The notes under the pieces: generated by a model
Told to the model about the DNA's origin: nothing
The model's database searches: none
The model's input: the letters and a program-made list of their open reading frames with translations, nothing else
Assembly: GCF_015223195.1 (NCBI RefSeq)
Contig: NZ_JADFUA010000005.1
Location: 62,001-126,000 of the forward strand
DNA: 64,000 nucleotides
Direction of reading: 5' to 3'
DNA from: Chitinilyticum piscinae
Lineage (GTDB): Bacteria > Pseudomonadota > Gammaproteobacteria > Burkholderiales > Chitinibacteraceae
Program-made: the position numbers and the translations under genes
Shown here: positions 44,320 to 54,427 of the stretch, piece by piece
How positions within the stretch are numbered: position 1 is the first letter of the stretch
How the letters are laid out: each line of letters starts with the position of its first letter

Positions 44320-44595
44320 ATGCACGCGCTGCGTTACCGGATCGAAGGCCGCGTCCAGGGCGTTGGTTTTCGCTATCACACCTGCATCAGGGCACAGGCA
44401 CTCGGCCTCACCGGCTGGGTGCGCAATCGCCGGGATGGCAGCGTGGAAGTCCATGCAGAGGGAACGGAATACCAACTGGCGCAACTGACGGGTTGGCTGC
44501 AACACGGAGAACCGCCGGCCCGGGTCCGCTCGGTCCGCGTCTGCGAGGCGCTTTATGAAGGTATGCAAGATTTCAGCGAGCGTCCGACCGCTTAA
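44320..44595 (+). CDS. acyP: Acylphosphatase
   Basis: A 91-residue acylphosphatase that hydrolyses acyl phosphates. The phosphate-binding loop is GRVQGVGFRYHT, with the catalytic Arg in GFR. The catalytic Asn lies in GWVRNRRDGSVEV. It starts 11 bases after the dnaE stop and is probably co-transcribed. A longer in-frame extension into dnaE is excluded by family length. Confidence 0.92.
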   Translation: MHALRYRIEGRVQGVGFRYHTCIRAQALGLTGWVRNRRDGSVEVHAEGTEYQLAQLTGWLQHGEPPARVRSVRVCEALYEGMQDFSERPTA

Positions 44596-44660
44596 TACAG
44601 CGATACAGTCACCCCCTTAATCCGCAAGACCATACAGCGCTTGACTTACAGACCAATACC

Positions 44661-45467
44661 TCAATCGGCCGCATGCCGCGGGGGAGCCCCGACAATACCG
44701 CGCGCAGGATCAAACCAGCGGGAAAACCACTTGAAAGTACGGCGGTACGCATCGCTGCCGGCATCTGGTGCGGCAGCGGCATTGGCCAGATCCGCCTGCG
44801 CCGAGATCGCCCCGCGATCACCGACTGGCACCACATGGAAGAGATCCTGCCGGGTGATTTCCGCAAGCTTGCGGCAGGCCTTCAAGCCATTCGCGCGACG
44901 CGGCTGATCGGACACCAGCACCAGCGTTGGCGCACCAACCTGATAATCCCGGCCAACGCGCACCCTGGCGCAATCGGCGTCAAACGTCACTGCAGCCTTG
45001 AGCCCCGGGTTAGTGCGCGCCAGCAGTTTCAGGGCCACCGTACCGCCCTGTCCCCAGCCCAGCACCCCAAGCCGGCTGCCATCGACCTCGCGGCGTGCAT
45101 TCAGCCACGAAAGAGCATGCTGCGCATCGTTGGCACGGATTCCGCTGGAAGGTGCCGAGCGGGAGCCCGCTGCCGTACACGCATTGCGAACCTTGCGCGC
45201 CGAATAACTATCCAGCAGCAGCACCGCATAACCCAACTCCTGCAACAGATCCTTCATCTGCAGAAAGCGCTCGCCCACCTTGCCATCACGCCCGTAAAAG
45301 CCACCACACCCATGCAGCAGCACAATGGCAGGCGCAAGCACATGCGTCTGGCCAACCGGCGGATAGTATTCGCCCTTCAGAACGATATTGCCTGCGGGAA
45401 TGCTTACCGGCGCGGCCCGAGCCGGCAACAGCAATAACAAGCCCAGCAGACACAGCAGAACACGCAC
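44661..45467 (-). CDS. Exported alpha/beta-hydrolase (dienelactone hydrolase-like) lacking the catalytic nucleophile
   Basis: A 268-residue protein with a signal peptide (MRVLLCLLGLLLLLPARAAP). The fold landmarks are HGCGGFYG (oxyanion side) and DSYSARKV. The nucleophile elbow reads GWGQGG (137-142), with Gly139 where Ser or Cys is required. The usual late His before an aromatic residue is also not recognisable (FHVVPVGDRGAIS). It is thus probably not a standard hydrolase. It converges on acyP after 65 bases without a clear terminator. Confidence 0.75.
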   Translation of the reverse strand: MRVLLCLLGLLLLLPARAAPVSIPAGNIVLKGEYYPPVGQTHVLAPAIVLLHGCGGFYGRDGKVGERFLQMKDLLQELGYAVLLLDSYSARKVRNACTAAGSRSAPSSGIRANDAQHALSWLNARREVDGSRLGVLGWGQGGTVALKLLARTNPGLKAAVTFDADCARVRVGRDYQVGAPTLVLVSDQPRRANGLKACRKLAEITRQDLFHVVPVGDRGAISAQADLANAAAAPDAGSDAYRRTFKWFSRWFDPARGIVGAPPRHAAD

Positions 45468-45580
45468 AAAAGCTCCAATCTTTCCAAAAGACAGCAGAGA
45501 AATAACCGGCGATTATACCCGCTCGCCGCCGATACAGGGGATCAGGCTACCCACTTGAAGAGCCTCCCGGGCAAATAAAA

Positions 45581-45608
45581 CAAAACAGCCGCATTCGCGG
45601 CTGTTTGT
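45581..45608 (-). terminator. Intrinsic terminator of rpoS
   Basis: AAACAGCCGC / GCGGCTGTTT (45583-45592 and 45597-45606) with an ATTC loop. On the minus strand it continues as TTTTGTTTTATTT. It lies 20 bases beyond the rpoS stop. Confidence 0.85.
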
Positions 45609-45626
45609 CCCAGTGAGAATTGCCCT

Positions 45627-46586
45627 TTACAGCACGACGTCGCGGGAAACCCCGTAGCGGCGCAGAATCCGGCGCAACTGCTCCAGCGCCTCGATCTGGA
45701 TCTGGCGTACGCGTTCGCGCGTGAGGTTCAGATGCGCAGCCAGATCTTCCAGCGTACAGATCTCATACCCATTCAGGCCATAGCGGCGCTCGATCACCAT
45801 GCGCTGCTTGTCATTGAGTTGCTTGAGCCACTCGCGCACATAGCGCTCTACCTCGGAGTTCTGCAGGGTTTCTTCAGGGCCTTCGCTTTGCTCATCAGGA
45901 ATCGATTCACCGATGGTCAGCATCGGATCGATATCAAGCGGTGCATCCAGCGATGCCACGCGCTCATTCAGGCCGAGCACCCGGCGCACATCCTCGACCG
46001 GCTTGCCCACCAGATCGGCAATTTCTTCGACCGTCGGATCGCGTCCCAATTGCGATTCAAGGTGCCGCTGCGCACGCAGATAGACATTCAGTTCCTTGAT
46101 CACATGCACCGGCAGGCGGATGGTGCGCGACTGGTTCATGATCGCGCGCTCGATTGACTGGCGGATCCACCAGGTGGCATAGGTGGAAAAACGGAAGCCA
46201 CGCTCCGGATCGAACTTCTCCAGCGCATGCATCAAACCGATATTGCCTTCCTCGATCAGATCCAGCAGGGTCATGCCACGATTGATGTAGTGCTTGGCGA
46301 TGTTCACCACAAGCCGCAAATTGTGCTGGATCATCTTCTGGCGGGCCTGGAAATCACCCTGCACCACACGTCGTGACAGTTCGCGTTCTTCATCAGGCTT
46401 GAGCAAAGGGCTCTGCCCGATTTCATTCAGATAAATCTGCGTTACATCGGCGGTTGATTCGGTCGCATAGACCTCTACCTCCTCCGCCTGTTCCATCTCC
46501 AGCTCGGCATCGCTCTCTTCTTCTGCCTCGCCGGACTCCATTTCCAGCAAATCGTCATTTTCGAGAATATCGATTTGTTCGCTCAT
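45627..46586 (-). CDS. rpoS: RNA polymerase sigma factor RpoS
   Basis: A 319-residue sigma-38. Region 1.2 is [26 protein letters not shown]. Region 2 holds [47 protein letters not shown]. Region 4 has the helix-turn-helix [20 protein letters not shown]. The N-terminus is acidic. It directs stationary-phase and stress transcription. The ATG at 46586 is three bases after the nlpD stop; part of its expression may come from a promoter inside nlpD, as in other proteobacteria. Confidence 0.95.
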   Translation of the reverse strand: MSEQIDILENDDLLEMESGEAEEESDAELEMEQAEEVEVYATESTADVTQIYLNEIGQSPLLKPDEERELSRRVVQGDFQARQKMIQHNLRLVVNIAKHYINRGMTLLDLIEEGNIGLMHALEKFDPERGFRFSTYATWWIRQSIERAIMNQSRTIRLPVHVIKELNVYLRAQRHLESQLGRDPTVEEIADLVGKPVEDVRRVLGLNERVASLDAPLDIDPMLTIGESIPDEQSEGPEETLQNSEVERYVREWLKQLNDKQRMVIERRYGLNGYEICTLEDLAAHLNLTRERVRQIQIEALEQLRRILRRYGVSRDVVL

Positions 46587-46588
46587 GA

Positions 46589-47635
46589 TCACTCTGCGCT
46601 TATATATTTTGTTGGATCAACCGGCTTGCCAAATCTGCGGATTTCGAAATGCAGCTTGGTCTCGTCGGAATCGGTATTACCCATTTCAGCGATCTTTTCT
46701 CCCTTCTTGACCAAGTCCCCCTCTTTGACCAGCAGTTTGCTGTTGTGAGCGTAGGTGGAGAGGTAGCCATTGCCATGCTGGACAATCACCATCTTGCCGT
46801 ACCCGCGCAATCCGCTGCCGGCATAAACGACCTTACCACCGGCTGACGCAACTACAGACTGCCCCATCTTTCCGGCAATATCAATGCCTTTTCGTTCTTC
46901 GGTAAATCCATTACTCACCTTACCCGCCGTCGGGCGCCCCCAATCGATACTTGCCTCGGATGCTGCAGAGCTTGCCGACGCCTGCTTTTCCGCGATTTTA
47001 CTGGCACTGACAGCTGAAGCGCGCACCGCCGAGGCGGTTTTCGGTTTGGTCTCATCAACTGTAACAGATTGTTGCTTAACCGCAACGCTCTGTCCTTCCG
47101 AATTGGCCTGCACAGACTCTGCTGCCGAGGCGCTATACGGCTGCCGCACGGCGCGCGGATAGCTTTTGACCTCGGCGACCGGCGTTGGCGAAGCAGCGAC
47201 CGCCACTTTGGTACCGGCCGAAGCAGCTGAGATCTTGAGAACCTGTCCGGCCTTGATGTCGTCCATATTTGCCAGATTATTCAGCGTAACCAGCTCTTTT
47301 GCCGGAACGCCCTGCTCGCGGGCAATCTTGTAAAGCGTGTCTCCGCGCTGCACCGTGTACGTGCGGGCAACATCTGACTGAATGGATTGTGCGCGCACGG
47401 GCGCAGGTGTAACCACCGGCGCGGGCGTGCTCACGGGGGCACTGCGCACCTCCCCATCCTGACCCAGCGGCTTGCTGGTCGCGACCGGTGCCGGTACGGG
47501 AGTGACAAGCGGTGTCGGCACAGGGGTCGGCTGCCCGACCGGACGCTCGGTAATCGGAGCTGGCTGGCGGGGAGCTGAGCCGGCACAACCGGCGAGAGCG
47601 ATAACGGCGCACAGGCCTGCGGCTACAACTTTCAC
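46589..47635 (-). CDS. nlpD: LysM/LytM lipoprotein NlpD
   Basis: A 348-residue outer-membrane lipoprotein with lipobox LAGC after a hydrophobic signal. A Pro/Val/Thr-rich linker is followed by a LysM domain ([23 protein letters not shown]), a second low-complexity region and a C-terminal M23/LytM domain. The first zinc-ligand site is altered ([10 protein letters not shown], without the usual His), so it is probably an amidase activator rather than a peptidase, like E. coli NlpD. The GTG at 47635 has CAGGAG six bases upstream; the longer TTG start overlaps pcm and is rejected. Confidence 0.92.
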   Translation of the reverse strand: MKVVAAGLCAVIALAGCAGSAPRQPAPITERPVGQPTPVPTPLVTPVPAPVATSKPLGQDGEVRSAPVSTPAPVVTPAPVRAQSIQSDVARTYTVQRGDTLYKIAREQGVPAKELVTLNNLANMDDIKAGQVLKISAASAGTKVAVAASPTPVAEVKSYPRAVRQPYSASAAESVQANSEGQSVAVKQQSVTVDETKPKTASAVRASAVSASKIAEKQASASSAASEASIDWGRPTAGKVSNGFTEERKGIDIAGKMGQSVVASAGGKVVYAGSGLRGYGKMVIVQHGNGYLSTYAHNSKLLVKEGDLVKKGEKIAEMGNTDSDETKLHFEIRRFGKPVDPTKYISAE

Positions 47636-47649
47636 GGCAATCTCCTGAT

Positions 47650-48282
47650 TCAATTCGTGATACCGCCGAGCAAGGGCACGAAACGTACCGGCTCCAGACG
47701 GGTTTCAACCCAGACATCCGCTTCGCGGGCAATCAACGCCAACTCCTGGGATGCTTCGCCGACCGGCACGATCAGACGACCATGCGGGGCGAGCTGGGGG
47801 ATAAGATGTTCGGGGGGAATGGGTGCTGCGGCAGCAAACAGGATGACATCGAACGGCGCAGCATCCGCGATACCTTTGCTGCCATCGGCATGGCGCAAGC
47901 GGGCATTATGCACCCCCAGATCAGCCAGCCGCTGCCGCGCCCGCTGCGCCAGCGGGCCGATACGTTCAATCGAATACACCGTTTTGAAAAGCTGCGCCAG
48001 AATCGCCGCCTGGTAGCCGCAACCGGTGCCGATTTCCAGCACCTTGTCGCGCGCACCACAAGCGAGCGCCAGTTCAGTCATTCGCGCCACGATATAAGGC
48101 TGCGAGATGGTCTGACCATAGCCGATCGGCAGCGAGGTATCATCATAGGCCTTGTGCTGCAGCGCCTCGTCGACAAACAGATGTCGGGGAACCTGCTCCA
48201 TTACGGCCAGCACCTCGTGGTTGCTGATTCCCTGCTGCTTGAGCCGGTCAATCATGCGCGACCGGGTGCGTGCAGACGTCAT
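47650..48282 (-). CDS. pcm: Protein-L-isoaspartate O-methyltransferase
   Basis: A 210-residue enzyme that methylates abnormal isoaspartyl residues to start protein repair. The core has PRHLFVDEALQHKAYDDTSLPIGYGQTISQPYIVARMTE and the SAM site VLEIGTGCGYQAAILA. The ATG at 48282 has GGGAG upstream and gives the family's N-terminus; a 14-codon extension overlapping surE is less likely. It is the second gene of the surE-pcm-nlpD-rpoS unit. Confidence 0.93.
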   Translation of the reverse strand: MTSARTRSRMIDRLKQQGISNHEVLAVMEQVPRHLFVDEALQHKAYDDTSLPIGYGQTISQPYIVARMTELALACGARDKVLEIGTGCGYQAAILAQLFKTVYSIERIGPLAQRARQRLADLGVHNARLRHADGSKGIADAAPFDVILFAAAAPIPPEHLIPQLAPHGRLIVPVGEASQELALIAREADVWVETRLEPVRFVPLLGGITN

Positions 48283-48308
48283 GCCGCTCCCACCCAACAG
48301 GGCGGGGT

Positions 48309-49052
48309 TCAATCGGATAGCCACTCTGCCACCATCCCCGACTGGGTATATGCTGTAAGATCTGTTGACAAGGGGGTTATAGACACATACCCATCAGAAA
48401 CCGCCTGAAAATCAGTTCCTTCGCCCGCATCAGCCGCTGCACCCGGCGGACCGACCCACCAGATGGTTTCCCCGCGGGGATTACTGGAACGAATCACCGG
48501 GGCGGATTTATGGCGCCTGCCCAGCCGGGTCACCCTGGTGCCACGCAATTCTTCGTAGGGCACATCGGGAACATTCACATTCAGCAGCACCGGCGCAGTA
48601 AATGGCCGCTGCTTGCAGCGCCGCACCAGATCGGCCGCGATGCGTGCCGCAGTCTCGAAGTGCTGCGGGGTACGCGAGGCCAGCGAAATCGCCACCGCAG
48701 GAATCCCCAGAAGATACCCTTCCGTTGCAGCAGCAACGGTTCCGGAATACACCGTATCGTCACCCATATTGGCACCGTGATTGATGCCGGAAAACACCAT
48801 GTCGGGCAATTCGGCCATCAAGCCGGTTGCTGCCAGATGCACGCAATCTGTCGGAGTGCCGTTGACGTACAGAAAACCGCTCGGCGCCTCGCGCACGGTC
48901 AGTGGACGATCCAGCGTTAGCGAATTGCTCGCCCCGCTACGGTCACGCTCGGGGGCACACACCAGCGCCTCGCCCTCCTCGCCAAGCGCCATCGCCAGTG
49001 CGGCAATACCGGGGGCAAAATAGCCATCATCGTTTGAAACCAGAAAGCGCAT
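48309..49052 (-). CDS. surE: 5'/3'-nucleotidase SurE
   Basis: A 247-residue metal-dependent nucleotidase active in stationary-phase survival. Signature [16 protein letters not shown] at the N-terminus supplies the metal aspartates (Asp8-Asp9). [19 protein letters not shown] and [19 protein letters not shown] complete the active site. The ATG at 49052 is preferred by GGAG spacing and family start. It opens the conserved stationary-phase unit. Confidence 0.95.
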   Translation of the reverse strand: MRFLVSNDDGYFAPGIAALAMALGEEGEALVCAPERDRSGASNSLTLDRPLTVREAPSGFLYVNGTPTDCVHLAATGLMAELPDMVFSGINHGANMGDDTVYSGTVAAATEGYLLGIPAVAISLASRTPQHFETAARIAADLVRRCKQRPFTAPVLLNVNVPDVPYEELRGTRVTRLGRRHKSAPVIRSSNPRGETIWWVGPPGAAADAGEGTDFQAVSDGYVSITPLSTDLTAYTQSGMVAEWLSD

Positions 49053-49115
49053 CGACATCTCCAAGGATGCCGCTATTCTAGCGGCAGCCGGGGTGCACGC
49101 AAAATCAGGCTTGCG

Positions 49116-49994
49116 TTAGCGTGCAGCAGGACGCCGATCGCTGCTGAATATGCCACAACCCACGATCAGCACCATGCCGGCATAACTGGCCAGCGGCAGG
49201 GCATCCCCCCAGATGAGCACGCCGAACACGGTCGAAAACACCACCGTGAGATAAGCCAGACTCGCAACGGCCAGTGACTTGCCCTTGCGGTAGGCTCGCG
49301 TCATGGCCAGCTGGGCGACGGTCGCACAGATGCCCATACCCAGGACCTGCAACCACCCCGACAAGTCGGGGCATGCCAGCGGCCTCGACTGCAGAAGCAT
49401 CCAGCACGCCGCACCAACCGTACACACCAGCGAGAAATAGAATACCGTGCGCCATTCCGGCTCGCCATGCCGCCCCAGTTCATGCACATTCAGATAGGCA
49501 ATGCTGGCGAGTAACCCCGAGCCCAGTCCGATCAACCCGGTCAGCCACTGCTCGGCAGCCAGCGACGGCCGCAGCAGCACGACCACGCCGGCAAACCCTG
49601 CCACAATCAGCAGCAATTGCCGGCGCGCCAGCGGCTTGCGCTGCCATGCCCACACCAGCAGCGCCAAAAACAGTGGCGAGGTGTAGTTCAGTGTCACCGC
49701 TGTCGGCAGGGGCAAATGGGCAATCGCATGGAAATACAACATCAGCGCCAGAAAACCGGAAACGCTGCGCGAGAGATGCAAGCGCAACACCCCAGCCGGT
49801 ACGCGGATACCCCGCCCCTGCGGCAGCATGACCAGCAAAATTCCGACCAGTCCGGCCAGACAGCGGTAAAACACCAGTTCAGCGGTGCTGAGCTGGCTGC
49901 TGGCCAGCTTCACGAACACCCCCATCACACCGAAAGACAAACCGGCAACCACCATCCAAAACGGGCCGGAATCACGCCAGTTGCGCAGAAACAT
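49116..49994 (-). CDS. EamA/DMT-superfamily permease
   Basis: A 292-residue membrane protein with about ten hydrophobic segments in two EamA repeats, beginning FWMVVAGLSFGVMGVFVKLA and ending LPLASYAGMVLIVGCGIFSS. Family members export metabolites such as amino acids or nucleosides; the substrate cannot be inferred. The ATG at 49994 has GGAG upstream. The two earlier ATGs (50009, 50012) overlap the upstream terminator hairpin, which argues against them. Confidence 0.85.
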   Translation of the reverse strand: MFLRNWRDSGPFWMVVAGLSFGVMGVFVKLASSQLSTAELVFYRCLAGLVGILLVMLPQGRGIRVPAGVLRLHLSRSVSGFLALMLYFHAIAHLPLPTAVTLNYTSPLFLALLVWAWQRKPLARRQLLLIVAGFAGVVVLLRPSLAAEQWLTGLIGLGSGLLASIAYLNVHELGRHGEPEWRTVFYFSLVCTVGAACWMLLQSRPLACPDLSGWLQVLGMGICATVAQLAMTRAYRKGKSLAVASLAYLTVVFSTVFGVLIWGDALPLASYAGMVLIVGCGIFSSDRRPAAR

Positions 49995-50010
49995 CACTCG
50001 TTTCTCCATC

Positions 50011-50044
50011 AATGCAAAAAGCGCCCTAAGGCGCTTTTTGCATT
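50011..50044 (-). terminator. Intrinsic terminator of the Rieske oxygenase gene
   Basis: AATGCAAAAAGCGCC (50011-50025) pairs with GGCGCTTTTTGCATT (50030-50044) over 15 bp with a CTAA loop. It lies 50 bases after the Rieske gene stop and right before the EamA gene. Confidence 0.88.
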
Positions 50045-50093
50045 ATCCCAGATCGCCAGCAGCCGAGTGTAACAAGCCCCCCCGTGTTCACGA

Positions 50094-51206
50094 TCAGTCT
50101 TTGAGCAGATCACCCATCTCGCGCCGATAGAACTCATGGAAATGCTGCATTCCATCCTCCATCGGGCTCTGGTAGGGACCAACTTCGTTGCGGCCCGCAC
50201 GGTAGAGCGCCTCGCGGCCGGCCTCCATCCGGTCGATGATCTCGCGATCTTCGACAGCCGTTTCATCGTAGGCTGCCTGCTCGGCTGCGATGAATTCCGG
50301 CTCGAAATAGGCGATATCTTCCGGATAGTAGAATTCAACCACGTTCTTGTAGCTGCGCGGGCCGGTAGGAATGATGGTCGAAATCACCAGCGTATGCGGA
50401 TACCACTCGACGGTGATGTTCGGGTAATAGGTCAGCCAGATTGCGCCGAATTCCGGCTTTTTGTCGCCATAGTAGGCATTGACCTGCTTGTGCCATTCCT
50501 CGTAGGTACGCGAGCCGGGCTTGGCCAGACCATTGTGCACGCCCACGGTCTGCACCGAATACCACGGGGCAAACTGCCATTTCAGATCATTGCACTCGAC
50601 AAACTGCCCCAGTCCCGGATGGAACGGTACGACGTGGTAGTCCTCGAGATACACCTCGATGAAGGTTTTCCAGTTGCCCTGGTATTCATCGACATGTACC
50701 GAATGGAACACATAATTCGAGAAATCGAAGTGTTTGGCCACCCCCATGTCTTTCAGATCGGCCTCGATATCGCGGCCGCTTTCAAACAGCAGGCCATTCC
50801 AGCTTTGCAGCGCAGTATCGGGCAGATGCAGACAGGGGTTACCCGGAAAATGCGGCGCCCCCATCAGTTGGCCACCTTCGTCGTAAGTCCAGCGGTGCAG
50901 TGGGCAGACCGTGTGCTTGGCATTGCCGCGACCATCAAGCATGAAGGCCTGGCGATGACGGCAGATATTGGACAGGCACTTGACGTCACCCGCCTCGGTA
51001 CGCTTCAGATAGCGCGCGCCATTGCTCGCTTCGAGCACATGATAGTCACCCGCTGCGGGCACCATCAGTTCATGACCGATGTATTTGGGGCCCTTGGCAA
51101 ACAGACGATCCAGTTCTGCCTGATACAGTGTTTCGTCAAAATAGGATGACACCGGCAATTGCGTGTGCATCACGAGCTGCAGATTGGCATCGTGCAGTTT
51201 GGACAT
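50094..51206 (-). CDS. Rieske-type aromatic ring-hydroxylating oxygenase, alpha subunit
   Basis: A 370-residue non-haem iron oxygenase. The Rieske 2Fe-2S site is Cys82-x-His84 (ICRHR) and Cys101-x2-His104 (CPLHRW). The mononuclear iron site is in NWKTFIEVYLEDYHVVPFHPG (His191, His196). Domain layout resembles GbcA/stachydrine-demethylase-type enzymes that demethylate or hydroxylate small substrates, but none can be named. No reductase or beta subunit gene is adjacent, so electrons must come from elsewhere. The start at 51206 has GGGGGT upstream. Confidence 0.88.
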   Translation of the reverse strand: MSKLHDANLQLVMHTQLPVSSYFDETLYQAELDRLFAKGPKYIGHELMVPAAGDYHVLEASNGARYLKRTEAGDVKCLSNICRHRQAFMLDGRGNAKHTVCPLHRWTYDEGGQLMGAPHFPGNPCLHLPDTALQSWNGLLFESGRDIEADLKDMGVAKHFDFSNYVFHSVHVDEYQGNWKTFIEVYLEDYHVVPFHPGLGQFVECNDLKWQFAPWYSVQTVGVHNGLAKPGSRTYEEWHKQVNAYYGDKKPEFGAIWLTYYPNITVEWYPHTLVISTIIPTGPRSYKNVVEFYYPEDIAYFEPEFIAAEQAAYDETAVEDREIIDRMEAGREALYRAGRNEVGPYQSPMEDGMQHFHEFYRREMGDLLKD

Positions 51207-51515
51207 ATCCCATACCCCCAGTGGTTGAAGGTCTAAGACGTCTTGCCACTTGTGCCGCTACGCTGGCGGCGATGGGTGGGCAAGCCATCGTTGCGAAATG
51301 TCGGCGCCTTGCGCGACCGACCCGAAAAAGGGTTGGGATTTTCCCCTATCGGCGCAGCCGGGGCAAGCTTTTTCTCGGAAATTCAAACAGATAAGTGGGA
51401 ACTGCTGCCTGGGGTGCGACAAACAAGTTGAGGCATGCGCCGCCATCTAAATACATCACCATGTATACACATGAATACATTGGCATTATTTAAATTCAGG
51501 CATATACCCATAAAA
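51207..51515. other. Non-coding stretch with several potential hairpins and ATACAT/ATGTAT repeats
   Basis: No protein gene is supported. The part at 51235-51400 holds a run of possible stems: palindrome AAGACGTCTT (51235-51244), CCGC / GCGG (51255-51269), CGATGG / CCATCG (51270-51290), GTCGG / CCGAC (from about 51301) and CCC-GAAAAA-GGG. The part at 51451-51480 has three alternating words ATACAT, ATGTAT, ATACAT. GCATATACCC at 51500-51509 matches the right arm of the GGTATATG repeat family. It presumably also holds the promoter of the Rieske gene. Confidence 0.45.
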
Positions 51516-51541
51516 AACAACCCCGCCACGGCGGGGTTGTT
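51516..51541 (-). terminator. Intrinsic terminator of acnB
   Basis: AACAACCCCGCC / GGCGGGGTTGTT (51516-51527 and 51530-51541) with a two-base loop. On the minus strand TTTTTTA follows. It lies 21 bases past the acnB stop. Confidence 0.9.
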
Positions 51542-51562
51542 TCCGGAGCAAACCAGGGGCTA

Positions 51563-54154
51563 TTACACCGTGACCTTGGCGGCTTCGGCCTGGTAGCTGT
51601 CCATCTCGTTGAAGTTCATGTACTTGTAAACTTCAGCGCCCTTCTCGTTGATGATGCCGATGTCAGCCATGTATTCCTCGCGGGTCGGGATCCGGCCCAG
51701 ACGGGAAGCGATGGCAGCCAGCTCAGCCGAGCTCAGATACACATTGGTGTTCTTGCCCAGACGGTTCGGGAAGTTGCGCGTCGAGGTCGATACCACGGTT
51801 GCACCCTCGCGCACCTGGGCCTGGTTACCCATGCACAGCGAGCAACCCGGCATTTCCATGCGGGCGCCAGCGCGACCGAGAATGCCGTAATAGCCTTCTT
51901 CGGTCAGCTGCTGCGCATCCATCTTGGTCGGCGGAGCAATCCACAGACGAGTCGGGATGTCGGACTTGCCATCCAGCAGCTTGCCGGCAGCACGGAAGTG
52001 ACCGATGTTGGTCATGCAGGAACCGATAAACACTTCGTCGATCTTGGTACCAGCGACATCAGCCAGGGTCTTCACGTCATCCGGATCGTTCGGGCAGGCC
52101 AAGATCGGCTCGACGATTTCGTTCATGTCGATTTCGATGACCGCAGCGTACTCGGCATCGGCATCCGCCTTCAGCAGCTCGCCCTTGGCAATCCAGTCTT
52201 CCATGGCCTTGATACGGCGGGCCAGTGTCTTGGCATCGCCATAGCCGTTGGCAATCATCGACTTCAGCAGCACGATGTTGGACTGCAGGTATTCAACCAC
52301 CGGCTCGCGGTTCAGCTGCACGGTACAACCGGCGGCAGAACGCTCGGCCGACGCATCGGTCAACTCGAAGGCTTGCTCCACCTTCAGATCCGGCAGACCT
52401 TCGATTTCCAGGATGCGACCGGAGAAGATGTTCTTCTTGCCGGCCTTGGCCACGGTCAGCAGACCCGCCTTGATCGCATAGAACGGAATCGCGTTCACCA
52501 GATCGCGCAGGGTAATCCCCGGCTGCATGGTGCCCTTGAAGCGCACCAGCACCGATTCCGGCATGTCGAGCGGCATCACGCCGGTCGCAGCTCCGAAAGC
52601 CACCAGACCGGAACCGGCCGGGAAGGAAATGCCGATCGGGAAACGGGTGTGCGAATCACCACCGGTACCGACGGTATCAGGCAGCAGCATGCGGTTGAGC
52701 CAGGAGTGGATCACGCCATCGCCCGGGCGCAGGGATACGCCGCCACGGTTGCGGATGAATTCCGGCAGTTCGTGATGCATCTTCACGTCCACCGGCTTCG
52801 GATAGGCGGCGGTGTGACAGAAAGACTGCATAACCAGATCGGCGGAGAAGCCCAGACAAGCCAGGTCTTTCAGTTCGTCACGGGTCATCGGGCCGGTGGT
52901 GTCCTGCGAGCCAACCGAAGTCATGCGCGGTTCGCAATAGGTGCCCGGACGCACACCCTGGCCTTCCTGCAGACCACAGGCACGGCCAACCATCTTCTGC
53001 GCCAGGCTGAAGCCCTTGCTGGACTCGGCCGGAGCTTGCGGCAGACGGAATTCGGTGGAGGCAGGCAGCCCCAGGGCTTCACGCGCCTTGGCGGTCAGCG
53101 AACGGCCGATAATCAGGTTGATACGGCCACCGGCACGGACTTCGTCCAGCAGCACATCAGACTTGAGCTTGAATTCGGCAGCAACGGCGCCGTCCTTCTC
53201 GATCTTGCCGGCGTACGGGTAGATGTCGATCACGTCGCCCAGTTCGAACTTGGACACGTCCACTTCGATCGGCAGCGCGCCGGAGTCTTCCTGGGTATTG
53301 AAGAAGATCGGAGCAATCTTGCCGCCGAGGCAGACACCGCCAAAACGCTTGTTCGGCACGAAGGGGATGTCTTCACCGGTCCACCAGATGACCGAGTTGG
53401 TCGCAGACTTGCGCGAAGAACCGGTACCGACCACGTCACCCACGTAGGCAACCAGATTGCCTTTCTTCTTCAGTTCTTCGATCAGCGCGATCGGGCCGCG
53501 CTTGCCGTCGTCTTCCGGCTTGAAGGCGGCATCCGGGCGGGTATTCTTGAGCATGGCCAGGCCATGCAGCGGGATATCCGGGCGGCTCCAGGCATCCGGC
53601 GCCGGCGACAGATCGTCGGTATTGGTTTCGCCCGGAACCTTGAACACGGTCACGGTAATTTTTTCCGGCACGGCCGGACGGCTGGTGAACCACTCGGCAT
53701 CTGCCCAGCTTTGCAGTACGGCCTTGGCGTTGGCATTACCGGCGTCGGCCAGTTCCTTCACGTCATGGAAGTAGTCGAACATCAGCAGGGTCTTTTTCAG
53801 ACCTTCTGCCGCCACGGCGCCCACTTCGGCATCACCCAGCAGATCGATCTGCGGTTTGATGTTGAAGCCGCCCAGCATGGTACCGAGCAGCTCGGTCGCG
53901 AGGCTGCGCGAAATCAGCTTACAGGAATCGCTACCCTTGGCGACGGCGGCCAGGAAGGCGGCCTTGACCTTGGCGGCATCGTCCACGCCCGGCGGAACGC
54001 GGTTGGTGATCAGGTCAACCAGGAATTCTTCTTCACCGGCCGGCGGATTTTTCAGCAGCTCGACCAGTTCGGATACTTGCTGCGCGGTCAGTGGCAGCGG
54101 CGGGATACCAAGAGCGGCACGCTCGGCGACGTGCTGGCGATAGGCTTCAAGCAT
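51563..54154 (-). CDS. acnB: Bifunctional aconitate hydratase 2/2-methylisocitrate dehydratase
   Basis: An 863-residue aconitase B of the TCA cycle. The N-terminal HEAT-like domain starts [20 protein letters not shown] swivel domain ([13 protein letters not shown]) precedes the catalytic part, and the 4Fe-4S ligands are in [10 protein letters not shown] and [11 protein letters not shown]. The long-frame start is 21 codons upstream, but the ATG at 54154 gives the canonical N-terminus with AAGGA upstream. It is divergent from a LysR-type regulator across a 273-base region. Confidence 0.96.
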   Translation of the reverse strand: MLEAYRQHVAERAALGIPPLPLTAQQVSELVELLKNPPAGEEEFLVDLITNRVPPGVDDAAKVKAAFLAAVAKGSDSCKLISRSLATELLGTMLGGFNIKPQIDLLGDAEVGAVAAEGLKKTLLMFDYFHDVKELADAGNANAKAVLQSWADAEWFTSRPAVPEKITVTVFKVPGETNTDDLSPAPDAWSRPDIPLHGLAMLKNTRPDAAFKPEDDGKRGPIALIEELKKKGNLVAYVGDVVGTGSSRKSATNSVIWWTGEDIPFVPNKRFGGVCLGGKIAPIFFNTQEDSGALPIEVDVSKFELGDVIDIYPYAGKIEKDGAVAAEFKLKSDVLLDEVRAGGRINLIIGRSLTAKAREALGLPASTEFRLPQAPAESSKGFSLAQKMVGRACGLQEGQGVRPGTYCEPRMTSVGSQDTTGPMTRDELKDLACLGFSADLVMQSFCHTAAYPKPVDVKMHHELPEFIRNRGGVSLRPGDGVIHSWLNRMLLPDTVGTGGDSHTRFPIGISFPAGSGLVAFGAATGVMPLDMPESVLVRFKGTMQPGITLRDLVNAIPFYAIKAGLLTVAKAGKKNIFSGRILEIEGLPDLKVEQAFELTDASAERSAAGCTVQLNREPVVEYLQSNIVLLKSMIANGYGDAKTLARRIKAMEDWIAKGELLKADADAEYAAVIEIDMNEIVEPILACPNDPDDVKTLADVAGTKIDEVFIGSCMTNIGHFRAAGKLLDGKSDIPTRLWIAPPTKMDAQQLTEEGYYGILGRAGARMEMPGCSLCMGNQAQVREGATVVSTSTRNFPNRLGKNTNVYLSSAELAAIASRLGRIPTREEYMADIGIINEKGAEVYKYMNFNEMDSYQAEAAKVTV

Positions 54155-54324
54155 GATTCTCGATCCTTCGGGTAAGGAGTGGCAAACAAGGCGCCAACCG
54201 CTGTCATGGGCTGGCACCTGCTGTATTGCCGTCGCCTGTCTAGCGCAGGCGTCGGCGGAGCAATCGACGCGACGATGTTACGCCCAATTGCCCCAAGGAA
54301 CAAACGAGTAATCGCCACACAGCA

Positions 54325-54341
54325 TGTGAGATATACTCACA
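54325..54341. promoter_or_regulatory. Palindrome TGTGAGATATACTCACA between acnB and the LysR gene
   Basis: Perfect 6-base arms (TGTGAG / CTCACA) around ATATA, about 170 bases before acnB and 87 before the LysR gene. It is one base longer in the spacer than the classical CRP site, so a different regulator is likely. Confidence 0.5.
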
Positions 54342-54427
54342 GCCATTCGTTCGATAGTTTTTACTGCAGGCGAATGAAAACGCGAGTAGCCCCAGCAAAC
54401 CCGAGTTCCAATTAGTCACAGCACAGC

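Noticed and set aside
48344-48392. A further GGGTATATG...CATACCC inverted repeat
   Set aside because: It lies in the surE coding sequence and encodes the conserved C-terminal motif [17 protein letters not shown], so the match to the repeat family is coincidental.
51998-54175. A 725-codon open frame on the plus strand opposite acnB
   Set aside because: It is the antisense shadow of a GC-rich conserved gene; composition is His/Arg/Gln-rich and no family features are seen.
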